Positions 6,404-12,773 of a DNA stretch of 14,034 bases are shown here, one piece after another (position 1 is the stretch's first letter; every line of letters starts with the position of its first letter). Origin of the DNA: Polaromonas sp. (lineage in GTDB: Bacteria; Pseudomonadota; Gammaproteobacteria; Burkholderiales; Burkholderiaceae_C); assembly GCA_014376885.1 (NCBI GenBank), contig JACMQR010000163.1:1-14034 (forward strand), given 5' to 3'. Both the position numbers and the translations under genes were made by a program. The notes beneath the pieces were generated by a model, which searched no databases, had not been told where the DNA came from, and saw only the letters and a program-made list of their open reading frames with translations.

Positions 6404-6955
6404 TCAGCGGCGGCGCTGGCGCCACCAGGCCCGCAACCGCGCCAGTGGCGATGCATTCCTGATTTGCTGCGCCTCCCGCTCCTTGTTGCGCGTCTGCTCG
6501 TACACATCAATCAGCAGCGCGCCTTCGCCCAGCATGCGCCAGGCCACTGTTTCGAACTCATGCGCGCCCAGAAACCGCGTTCCAGGTTGCTGGGCCTGCA
6601 TCACCCATTGGCCCACCATGACGCGGCATTGGTTGAGCGCGGACAGGTAAGCCGGGTATTCATAAAGCTGGCGCCAGGCCATGTTGAGTTGCACCACCAG
6701 ACTGCGATGCTGGCGCAGCATGGTGAGCAAATCCACCAGCATTTCCGCCACGGCCTCGGGCTCTGGTTGGGGATGGGATTTGAGCGCACTCACCACCGCC
6801 TCGATGTGCGCGGCCAGCCAGCCCATGCTCTCGCTGAATTTCAGTGACTCCTGGTCGGCCACCGCAGAGCGCAGAAACTCGCTCAACTCGCCAAAGGTAT
6901 GGATGCTGGAAGCCACCGAAGACGGCGGCTCTGTCGGTATCCGTGAGCTGGTCAT
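6404..6955 (-). CDS. Unknown, mostly helical cytoplasmic protein
   Basis: A 183-residue protein if started at ATG 6955. An in-frame GTG at 6979 would add eight residues and neither start has a well-spaced ribosome binding site. I do not recognise the family. The first 20 residues are Ser/Pro/Thr-rich (MTSSRIPTEPPSSV) and look disordered. The rest is predicted by eye to be alpha-helical, with SESMGWLAAHIEAVVSALKS, EMLVDLLTMLRQHRSLVVQL and FLGAHEFETVAWRMLGEG. The tail is very basic (LARLRAWWRQRRR) and could touch nucleic acid or the membrane surface. There is no signal peptide or membrane helix. It lies 109 bp downstream of tldD and 61 bp upstream of the aroG leader, all on one strand, so it may be the end of the rodA-tldD transcript. 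Confidence 0.7.
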   Translation of the reverse strand: MTSSRIPTEPPSSVASSIHTFGELSEFLRSAVADQESLKFSESMGWLAAHIEAVVSALKSHPQPEPEAVAEMLVDLLTMLRQHRSLVVQLNMAWRQLYEYPAYLSALNQCRVMVGQWVMQAQQPGTRFLGAHEFETVAWRMLGEGALLIDVYEQTRNKEREAQQIRNASPLARLRAWWRQRRR

Positions 6956-7026
6956 GCCTCGATTGTGCACTTGCAGCACAACGCTGCCTAGCCCCCGTGT
7001 CAGCTCAGCGACTGCGGGAGCCAGGC

Positions 7027-7049
7027 GCCAGGGCCGTCGGGACCCTGGC
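7027..7049 (-). terminator. Hairpin after tldD without U-tract
   Basis: GCCAGGG (7027-7033) and CCCTGGC (7043-7049) form a 7-bp stem with a 9-nt loop, 15 nt past the tldD stop. No run of T follows on the minus strand. It may slow transcription or protect the tldD mRNA 3' end; it is not a standard intrinsic terminator. Confidence 0.3.
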
Positions 7050-7064
7050 CGCGGGTCAGACCGT

Positions 7065-8525
7065 TCAGGCGGTTCCGCCCACGGTCAGGCCGTCAATGCG
7101 CAGGGTGGGCTGGCCCACGCCCACTGGCACGCTCTGGCCTTCCTTGCCGCAGGTACCCACACCGCTGTCGAGCTGCATGTCGTTGCCGATCATGGTCACG
7201 CGGGTCAGTGCGTCGGGACCGTTGCCAACGATCGTGGCGCCCTTGACCGGGTAAAGGATCTTGCCGTTTTCGACCCAGAACGCTTCGCTGGCGGAAAACA
7301 CGAACTTGCCGGAGGTGATGTCGACCTGACCGCCGCCGAAGTTGGTGGCATACAGGCCGCGTCGGATGCTGGCCACGATTTCATCGGGCGATTTGTCGCC
7401 GCTCAGCATGTAGGTGTTGGTCATGCGCGGCATGGGCACATGGGCATAGCTTTCGCGCCGGCCGTTGCCCGTGGGTTTGACGCCCATCAGGCGCGCGTTC
7501 ATGGCGTCCTGGATGTAGCCCTTGAGGATGCCGTCCTCGATCAGCACATTGCGCTGGCTGGTGTTGCCTTCGTCGTCGACATTGAGAGAGCCGCGCCGGT
7601 CGGCAAGGGTGCCGTCGTCCAGCACCGTGACGCCTTTGGCGGCCACGCGCTGGCCGATGCGCCCGGCAAAGGCGCTGGAGCCCTTGCGGTTGAAGTCGCC
7701 TTCCAGGCCGTGGCCAATGGCCTCGTGCAGCAAAATGCCGGGCCAGCCTGGGCCGAGCACCACGGTCATTTCACCCGCGGGCGCCGGACGTGACTCCAGG
7801 TTGGTGAGCGCGGCCTTGACCGCATCGTTGACATACTCGGTGATGCGTTCGTCGTCAAAATAGGCCAGGCCAAAACGCCCGCCGCCACCGGCTGAGCCCA
7901 TTTCGCGGCGGCCGTTCTGCTCGGCGATCACCGTCACGCTCAGGCGCACCAGCGGGCGCACATCGGCGGCCAGCGTGCCGTCGGCCCGCGCCACCATCAC
8001 CACGTCGTATTCGCTGGCCAGACCGGCCATCACCTGGGCCACACGCGGGTCTTTGGCCCGTGCCAGTTGCTCCACCCGCTCCAGCAGCTTGACCTTGGCC
8101 GTGCTGTCGAGCGTGGTGATCGGGTCCAGCCCCTTGTAGAGCGAGCGGGCCGAGGCGATTTTGGTCGCCGGGGTTTTCACCCGCGCCGAGTTGCTGGCGC
8201 TGGAGATCGTGCGCACCGTGCGGGCGGCATCCAGCAGGGAGGCTTCGGAAATATCGTCCGAATAGGCGAAGGCGGTTTTCTCGCCGCTGACCGCGCGCAC
8301 GCCCACGCCCTGGTCAATGCTGAAGGAGCCGGTCTTGACGATGCCTTCCTCCAGGCTCCAGCCCTCGCTGCGGGTGTACTGGAAATACAGGTCGGCTTCG
8401 TCCACCTTGTGCGCCTTGATTTCCGCCAGCGCGCGGGCCAGGTGGGACTCGTTCAGGCCAAAAGGTGTCAGCAGCAGGCCCTGGGCTATTGCCAGGCGTT
8501 CGAGGGTGGGTTCGCGAGAGATCAT
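7065..8525 (-). CDS. tldD: Metalloprotease TldD
   Basis: TldD forms a heterodimer with TldE (PmbA). The complex is a zinc protease that degrades unfolded peptides; it matures microcin B17 and helps remove the CcdA antitoxin in E. coli. The 486-residue length is normal. The zinc motif HEAIGHGLEGD is present, with H267 and H272 as ligands and E268 catalytic. Family marks include GVGVRAVSGEKTAFAYSDD near the N-terminus, GSAGGGGRFG (210-219), YAHVPMPRMTNTYM, FGGGQVDITSGKFVFSASEA, and C459 in GVGTCGKEGQ at the C-terminus. The ATG at 8525 lies 4 nt after the stop of the oxidoreductase gene, implying an operon and probable translational coupling. The partner tldE/pmbA is not in this window, as is usual. 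Confidence 0.96.
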   Translation of the reverse strand: MISREPTLERLAIAQGLLLTPFGLNESHLARALAEIKAHKVDEADLYFQYTRSEGWSLEEGIVKTGSFSIDQGVGVRAVSGEKTAFAYSDDISEASLLDAARTVRTISSASNSARVKTPATKIASARSLYKGLDPITTLDSTAKVKLLERVEQLARAKDPRVAQVMAGLASEYDVVMVARADGTLAADVRPLVRLSVTVIAEQNGRREMGSAGGGGRFGLAYFDDERITEYVNDAVKAALTNLESRPAPAGEMTVVLGPGWPGILLHEAIGHGLEGDFNRKGSSAFAGRIGQRVAAKGVTVLDDGTLADRRGSLNVDDEGNTSQRNVLIEDGILKGYIQDAMNARLMGVKPTGNGRRESYAHVPMPRMTNTYMLSGDKSPDEIVASIRRGLYATNFGGGQVDITSGKFVFSASEAFWVENGKILYPVKGATIVGNGPDALTRVTMIGNDMQLDSGVGTCGKEGQSVPVGVGQPTLRIDGLTVGGTA

Positions 8526-8529
8526 GGTC

Positions 8530-9441
8530 TCATTTTAGGCCGCCAGCCAAAAACCGGTACAGCACCGCGTCATCCTCCCCGGACATGCCCCCACGCGACG
8601 CCTGGTTAAAGACATCGCGGGCAGCCGCCCCCAGCGGGCCACTGAACTGCACCGCCAGGGCCGCCTGCACCGCCAGACGGGTGTCTTTCTCCAGCAGGGT
8701 GACGTGGGCGCGCGGCGCAAAATCGCCGGCAATAGCCCGGCGCATGCGGTCCGAGCCGATCCAGCTCTGGCCGCTGGACTGCTCGATCACATCGAGCGTC
8801 CGGCTCACATCGAGCCCCATTTTTTGCGCCATCACCAGCGCCTCGGCCGCACCCACCAGGTTGATGCCCGCCAGCAGGTTGTTGACCAGCTTGGTGCGCG
8901 CGCCGTCCCCCAGGCGCGCGCTGATGCGAAATACCTTGGACGACAGCGCCGCAAGCAGTGCCTCGAACTTGTTGAACACGGCATCGTCACCGGCCAGCAT
9001 CAGGCTCATCGAACCATCGCGGGCCCGCGCCGGGCCACCGGACATGGGCGCGTCCAGGGTGTCTATGCCCCGCTGGGCCAGGCGCAGCGCAAAACTCTCC
9101 ACCTCAGCCGGGGCCATGGTGGGGCACAGCATCACCATGTGGCCGGGTTGCAGGCGCAAGGCCAGGCCCTGGGGGCCGAACAAGACCTCTTCGCATTGGA
9201 TGGCATCCACCACGCAGACAATGGTTGCTACTGAATTGATAGCTTCCTGCGAAGATGGATCAAGGGCCAGAGCCCCCAAAGACACCAAGCTCTGAACCTT
9301 GACGGCATCCACGTCGCTCACTTGCACCGGCCAGCCCCGGGCCAGCAGGTTGGCCGCCATGGCGCCGCCCATGTTGCCGACCCCGATCACGGCGACGGGA
9401 TAGGGGGCGGCCAAGGCGGGGCCCCTCGCCGGGTGGCTCAT
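8530..9441 (-). CDS. NAD(P)-dependent 3-hydroxyisobutyrate-dehydrogenase-family oxidoreductase
   Basis: A beta-hydroxyacid dehydrogenase of 303 residues that oxidises a small hydroxy acid with NAD(P), cytoplasmic. The N-terminal Rossmann fold carries GVGNMGGAMAANLL (21-33). The substrate loop is DAPMSGGPARARDGS (130-144) and the catalytic lysine is K184 in GARTKLVNNLLAG. Substrate specificity (3-hydroxyisobutyrate, tartronate semialdehyde, L-threonate or other) cannot be decided from these motifs. The ATG at 9441 is supported by GGAGG 7 nt upstream. Its N-terminal MSHPARGPALAAPYP is a 14-residue extension before the first beta strand and is encoded partly by a 35-nt direct repeat. Residues 56-73 are encoded by what looks like a dispersed genomic repeat. 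It sits between rodA and tldD, 4 nt before tldD, although its function has no obvious link to either. Confidence 0.88.
   Translation of the reverse strand: MSHPARGPALAAPYPVAVIGVGNMGGAMAANLLARGWPVQVSDVDAVKVQSLVSLGALALDPSSQEAINSVATIVCVVDAIQCEEVLFGPQGLALRLQPGHMVMLCPTMAPAEVESFALRLAQRGIDTLDAPMSGGPARARDGSMSLMLAGDDAVFNKFEALLAALSSKVFRISARLGDGARTKLVNNLLAGINLVGAAEALVMAQKMGLDVSRTLDVIEQSSGQSWIGSDRMRRAIAGDFAPRAHVTLLEKDTRLAVQAALAVQFSGPLGAAARDVFNQASRGGMSGEDDAVLYRFLAGGLK
9225..9275. repeat. Comamonadaceae-type dispersed repeat inside the oxidoreductase gene
   Basis: A sudden AT-rich patch has the core GCTACTGAATTGATAGC (9227-9243), an imperfect palindrome with GCTA/TAGC arms. It continues TTCCTGCGAAG and ends ATCAAGGGCCAGAGCC. 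From memory this follows the layout of a short repeat scattered through Comamonadaceae genomes (AT-centred hairpin, then GCTKCxTGCG and AAGGGCTAGAGCC). Here it is read without a stop as residues 56-73 of the enzyme. I cannot count genome copies from this window. Confidence 0.5.
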
Positions 9442-9444
9442 GAC
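9410..9444. repeat. 35-nt direct repeat, copy 1 (spans start codon of the oxidoreductase gene)
   Basis: Matches 9523-9557 with a single mismatch (A versus G at the fourth base of GCCAAGG/GCCAGGG), a period of 113 bp. It contains GGGGCCCC and, on the minus strand, GTCATGAGCCACCCGG, which includes the functional start codon. Confidence 0.9.
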
Positions 9445-9554
9445 ATCGCCTCCGCAACCGTGCCCATCAACAGGCAGTGACTTGTCGGCGCCCCGCAGCC
9501 ATTCGCCTTGCCGTCGATCCCCGCCAGGGCGGGGCCCCTCGCCGGGTGGCTCAT
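9438..9554 (-). CDS. 38-codon bridging ORF between rodA and the oxidoreductase gene
   Basis: Its ATG (9554-9552) overlaps the rodA stop as ATGA, and its own TGA (9440-9438) overlaps the next gene's ATG, again as ATGA. It starts MSHPARGPALAGIDGKANGC, sharing its first 11 residues with the downstream enzyme because both starts lie in the direct repeat, and ends TVAEAMS. No good ribosome binding site precedes it, but reinitiation after rodA is possible. Its last codons hold the GGAGG used by the oxidoreductase. No family is recognised. It is most simply a duplication by-product that may act as a translational bridge rather than encode a functional protein. Confidence 0.3.
   Translation of the reverse strand: MSHPARGPALAGIDGKANGCGAPTSHCLLMGTVAEAMS
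9519..9534. repeat. GC-rich inverted repeat at the edge of direct repeat copy 2
   Basis: CCCCGCC (9519-9525) and GGCGGGG (9528-9534) are perfect inverted arms with only 2 nt between them, so the real loop would open to at least 4 nt. It lies 17 nt past the rodA stop. The overlapping GGGGCCCC gives a further self-complementary core. It could be a weak attenuating or mRNA-stabilising hairpin. Confidence 0.45.
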
Positions 9555-9557
9555 GAC
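9523..9557. repeat. 35-nt direct repeat, copy 2 (spans rodA stop)
   Basis: Second copy of the repeat at 9410-9444. On the minus strand its ATGA fuses the rodA stop codon with a start codon. The 78 bp between the copies is unique sequence in this window. Confidence 0.9.
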
Positions 9558-10705
9558 TGCACCAGCCGTTTGGATTTGGAGACTGACATCAGGATGCCCA
9601 GGCCCATGCCCAGGGTGACCATGGCGGTGCCGCCATAGCTGATGAAAGGCAGCGGCACCCCCACCACCGGCAGCAGGCCGCTGACCATGCCCATGTTGAC
9701 GAAGGCGTAGGTGAAAAAGATCATGGTCACGCTGCCGGCCAGCAGGCGCGAAAACAGCGTGGGCGCCTCCAGGGCGATGGTCAATCCGCGCATGACCAGG
9801 AACACGAAGCCGCCGATCAGCATCAGGTTGCCCAGCAAACCAAACTCCTCGGCGTAGGCGGCAAAAATGAAGTCGGTGGTGCGCTCTGGGATGAATTCCA
9901 GATGGGTCTGCGTGCCCTGCATGAAGCCCTTGCCCAGGAACCCGCCCGAGCCGATGGCAATCATGCCCTGGATGATGTGAAAGCCCCGGCCCAGCGGGTC
10001 CCGGGTGGGATCGAGCAGGGTGCAGATACGCTGCTGCTGATAGTCATGCAGCACCGGCCAGCGCACGCCATCGGCACACAGGCTGGGCTCGAACACCACC
10101 AGCAGCACCACGCCCACCATGCCCAGCAAAACGGGCGGCAAAATCCAGCGCCAGCGCAGGCCCGCAAAGAAGATCACCGACAGGCCGGCCGCCAGCACCA
10201 AAATGGCGGTGCCCAGGTCGGGCTGCCTGACAATCAGGGCCACGGGAATGGCCAGCAGCGTCACCGCCACAAAGAAGTCGAGCGAGCGCAGCTGGCCCTC
10301 GCGCTTCTGGAACCACCAGGCCAGCATCAGCGGCATGGCGATCTTGAGGATTTCGCTGGGCTGGATGGTGACGCCCACATTGACCCAGCGCCGCGCGCCC
10401 TTTTTGGTGATGCCAAAGACCGCCACCGCCACCAGCAGGGTCACCCCCAGCACATACAGCGGCACGGCCAGCGACATCAGGCGCTGGGGCGGTATCTGGG
10501 CCACCACGAACATGATGGTGCCCGCGATCAGCATGTTGCGGCCATGGTCCACAAAGCGCGTGCCATGGTCATAACCCGAGGAGTACATGGTCAGCAAACC
10601 GGCACACGCCAGCAGAAAAACCGCAAACGCCAGGGGCCCGTCAAACCCACTGAACCAGGGTGTTGCCCGTTGCAGGAGGGAGGTTCTTTCAAATACGACA
10701 GCCAT
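9551..10705 (-). CDS. rodA: Rod shape-determining peptidoglycan glycosyltransferase RodA
   Basis: RodA is the SEDS-family polymerase of the elongasome. It links lipid II into glycan strands in the inner membrane with PBP2 (MrdA) and MreBCD. The 384-residue protein has about ten hydrophobic helices. SEDS motifs are present: GARRWVNVG with QPSEILKIA (115-123), VRQPDLGTAILV (159-170), EFIPERTTDFIFA (270-282) with the catalytic aspartate D278, and VPLPFISYGGTAM (350-362). The ATG at 10705 gives the expected short cytoplasmic N-terminus but has no Shine-Dalgarno; a GATAAT box lies 6 nt before it. It is 39 bp downstream of a sensor kinase gene, and its usual upstream partner mrdA and mreBCD are absent. 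Its stop overlaps a second start codon (ATGA). FtsW is excluded by the MSLAVPLY/GLLP context and length. Confidence 0.94.
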   Translation of the reverse strand: MAVVFERTSLLQRATPWFSGFDGPLAFAVFLLACAGLLTMYSSGYDHGTRFVDHGRNMLIAGTIMFVVAQIPPQRLMSLAVPLYVLGVTLLVAVAVFGITKKGARRWVNVGVTIQPSEILKIAMPLMLAWWFQKREGQLRSLDFFVAVTLLAIPVALIVRQPDLGTAILVLAAGLSVIFFAGLRWRWILPPVLLGMVGVVLLVVFEPSLCADGVRWPVLHDYQQQRICTLLDPTRDPLGRGFHIIQGMIAIGSGGFLGKGFMQGTQTHLEFIPERTTDFIFAAYAEEFGLLGNLMLIGGFVFLVMRGLTIALEAPTLFSRLLAGSVTMIFFTYAFVNMGMVSGLLPVVGVPLPFISYGGTAMVTLGMGLGILMSVSKSKRLVQS

Positions 10706-10711
10706 GACGTC

Positions 10712-10717
10712 ATTATC
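10712..10717 (-). promoter_or_regulatory. Candidate -10 box of rodA
   Basis: GATAAT (five of six matches) lies on the minus strand 6 nt before the rodA ATG, in the 39-bp gap after the kinase stop. GTGAAC at a 19-nt spacer is a poor -35. It may give rodA its own leaderless transcript. The spacing to the start codon equals that of the mpl candidate. Confidence 0.3.
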
Positions 10718-10744
10718 ACGCCAGAGAACAGGCTCGGTTCACGT

Positions 10745-12595
10745 TCATTCCGGACTTGCCATGGGCTCCGGTTCCAGCATAATTTCCACCACGGTGCCGC
10801 CCGGTGAACTACGGACTTCCAGCCGCGCACCAATGGCCACGGCCCGTTCACGCAAGGAGCTCAGGCCTTTGCGCTGCACCCGCTGCAGGTCGAAGCCACA
10901 GCCGTTGTCGATCACCCGCAGCTGCGCCCCGCCCTGCGGCGTGGTCCGCAACTCGATGCGCAGCACACTGGCACGGGCGTGCTGCAGCACGTTGGACAGG
11001 GCCTCGGACACCATGAACTGCAGCTGCCGCATGGCCTTGGCGTCCAGGCTGGCCAGCGGCGGGAGCACATCCACCTGCCACTGCAGCTCGATGTCCGAGG
11101 CCGCAAAACGCGGCTCCAGCCGGTAGCGCAGATTGGCCAGCAGGGCTGTGATATCCCCCCGGGGAAGGTTCATGGCATCAATCGACAGCTTGAGCTGGTC
11201 CAGCGAGTCGCGCAGGGTCTGCAGCAGTTGCGCGTCGCTGGCCTTGCCAGACTGCAGCTGCCGGATGGCCGAACTGATGTGCGAGCCCACGCCGTCGTGC
11301 ATGTCGCGCAGGATGCGCGTGCGCTCGGCGGTGCGCTCCTGCTCGCGTGCCAGCAGTTCAAGCTGCCGGTAGCTCGCATCCAGCGCCAGCTCTTTTTCCT
11401 TCACCTTGGCGGCCATGTTCCTCATCAGGTCCCGCGACTGCGCGCTGGCCTCGCGAAAACGCATGATCACGATATAGGCCAGCGCCAGGCCAAACAGCAC
11501 CGAGGAGTAGCGCATCCAGGGCACCTCGCCGAAGTTGTCGCTGATCCGGATCACCATCCAGTCACGCAACCCGACCAGCACATTGAACACCCCCACCGCG
11601 GCCACCAGCAGCCGCTCGGCACTGGGCCGGCGCAGCGCCGCCGCGAAATAGAAAAGGCCATAGCCGATGAAGAGAAAAGTGGCAAAGCCGTACCAGCCGG
11701 TCAGGAACAGGTCTTCATGGCGAGTCAGGGCCCAGTAGGCCAGCGGCGCCGATGAGAGCACCATGCTCCACAGACCGACCCGCACCCAGCGCATGCTCGC
11801 ATGCCGGTGCCAGCCCGCCACATCGTGGCAAAACAGGGCCACGCAGCAGACCCAGCCGGCATAGGCCATGGACTGCACGATGCCCCACCAGGGCCAGTTC
11901 AAGGGGGGATGGACCAGCACCACGTCGCTCAGGCGCACCATCCAGCACAGCTCGGCCACCCCGGCATACAGGTACAGGCTGTCGCGCTTGAAGCCCCGGG
12001 CCTGGCCACGGTCACTCTGCGTCACCCACAGCACCAGCGCCATCACGCCCACCATCAGGCTGAAGACCGCCACCGCGATCGAGCCTGTCACGCGCCAGCG
12101 ATAGGCCACCTCAAACAGACTGCGCACCTCCGATTCCGGCCCGATGATCACCTTGGACAAGCCGCCCCGCCGTCCTCCGTCGGCATGGATGTGGATGCGA
12201 AACAGATTGTCTTTTTGCAACAACTGCGAAGGGATGATCACATGCAGCGGCACCTTGGCATAGTCAACCAGATTGGCCGTATCCAGATCGCCGTTGCGCG
12301 ACAGCAGCGCGCCGTTAAGCCAGATTTCCGAGAGATTGCCAACGCGTGAAATATAGGCCCCGTAAGGCTCACTGGGTTCGCCGGGCAGCGAAAATGGCAC
12401 TTCAAAGGTCGCATCGCCCGGGCGGCTGTGATGCACGCGGTCCCAGTTGTATGGCAGCACGACATCCTTGCGTTCCATCACACCTTCCATCGCGCTGGTC
12501 ACACGCACGTCTCGCAGCTCCTGAGTGAACGCCTGCGCCCCGGTGGCACAAGCCCACCCCAGCAGCATGATCAGAAATAACTCGCGCAATGTCAT
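10745..12595 (-). CDS. NarL-family membrane sensor histidine kinase with periplasmic sensor and seven-helix region
   Basis: A 616-residue sensor kinase. A signal peptide (1-22, LFLIMLLGWACATGAQA) precedes a periplasmic beta-rich domain (about 23-165, with YISRVGNLSEIWLNGALLS) that looks like a carbohydrate-binding sandwich. Seven hydrophobic helices follow (about 170-380), giving a 7TMR-DISM-like plan. A coiled coil (385-425) leads to the HisKA_3 dimerisation domain with RDMHDGVGSHIS; H433 is the phosphorylated histidine. The HATPase domain has an N box EALSNVLQHA (531-540), a G box DNGCGF (563-568) and GLSSLRERA. The ATG at 12595 is chosen because it begins the signal peptide; the frame stays open upstream to 12844 but enters the end of the preceding kinase gene. 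No response regulator lies in the window. It is a paralogue of the next kinase and lies 39 bp before rodA. Confidence 0.9.
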   Translation of the reverse strand: MTLRELFLIMLLGWACATGAQAFTQELRDVRVTSAMEGVMERKDVVLPYNWDRVHHSRPGDATFEVPFSLPGEPSEPYGAYISRVGNLSEIWLNGALLSRNGDLDTANLVDYAKVPLHVIIPSQLLQKDNLFRIHIHADGGRRGGLSKVIIGPESEVRSLFEVAYRWRVTGSIAVAVFSLMVGVMALVLWVTQSDRGQARGFKRDSLYLYAGVAELCWMVRLSDVVLVHPPLNWPWWGIVQSMAYAGWVCCVALFCHDVAGWHRHASMRWVRVGLWSMVLSSAPLAYWALTRHEDLFLTGWYGFATFLFIGYGLFYFAAALRRPSAERLLVAAVGVFNVLVGLRDWMVIRISDNFGEVPWMRYSSVLFGLALAYIVIMRFREASAQSRDLMRNMAAKVKEKELALDASYRQLELLAREQERTAERTRILRDMHDGVGSHISSAIRQLQSGKASDAQLLQTLRDSLDQLKLSIDAMNLPRGDITALLANLRYRLEPRFAASDIELQWQVDVLPPLASLDAKAMRQLQFMVSEALSNVLQHARASVLRIELRTTPQGGAQLRVIDNGCGFDLQRVQRKGLSSLRERAVAIGARLEVRSSPGGTVVEIMLEPEPMASPE

Positions 12596-12773
12596 TGGCC
12601 GCCATGGTAGCGGCACCCATTGCCTGCCGCACAGTCCCAGAAACAAGCCTACAAGGCGCTGAGACGCAGCCAATCCATCCCGCCCTGGTTCGACCGGAAC
12701 CGACTCGTGACATGCAGGCTGATGAACGGCTCGCATCAGCGGGGGGATGAAAGGGGGCATCACCAGGGCCATT
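12596..12773. other. 178-bp gap between the two kinase genes
   Basis: No gene is supported. The reading frame of the downstream kinase is open across the gap but encodes an unpatterned Arg/Trp/Pro-rich stretch without a ribosome binding site. No clear promoter or terminator is seen, so the kinases may be cotranscribed. Confidence 0.5.

Noticed and set aside
6681..7793. 370-codon plus-strand open frame across the unknown gene and tldD
   Set aside because: It spans two minus-strand genes and their gap, has no ribosome binding site or recognisable motif, and changes composition along its length.
9902..10807. 301-codon plus-strand open frame opposite rodA
   Set aside because: Extreme His/Gln/Arg content is the complement of membrane-helix codons of rodA; no independent coding signal.
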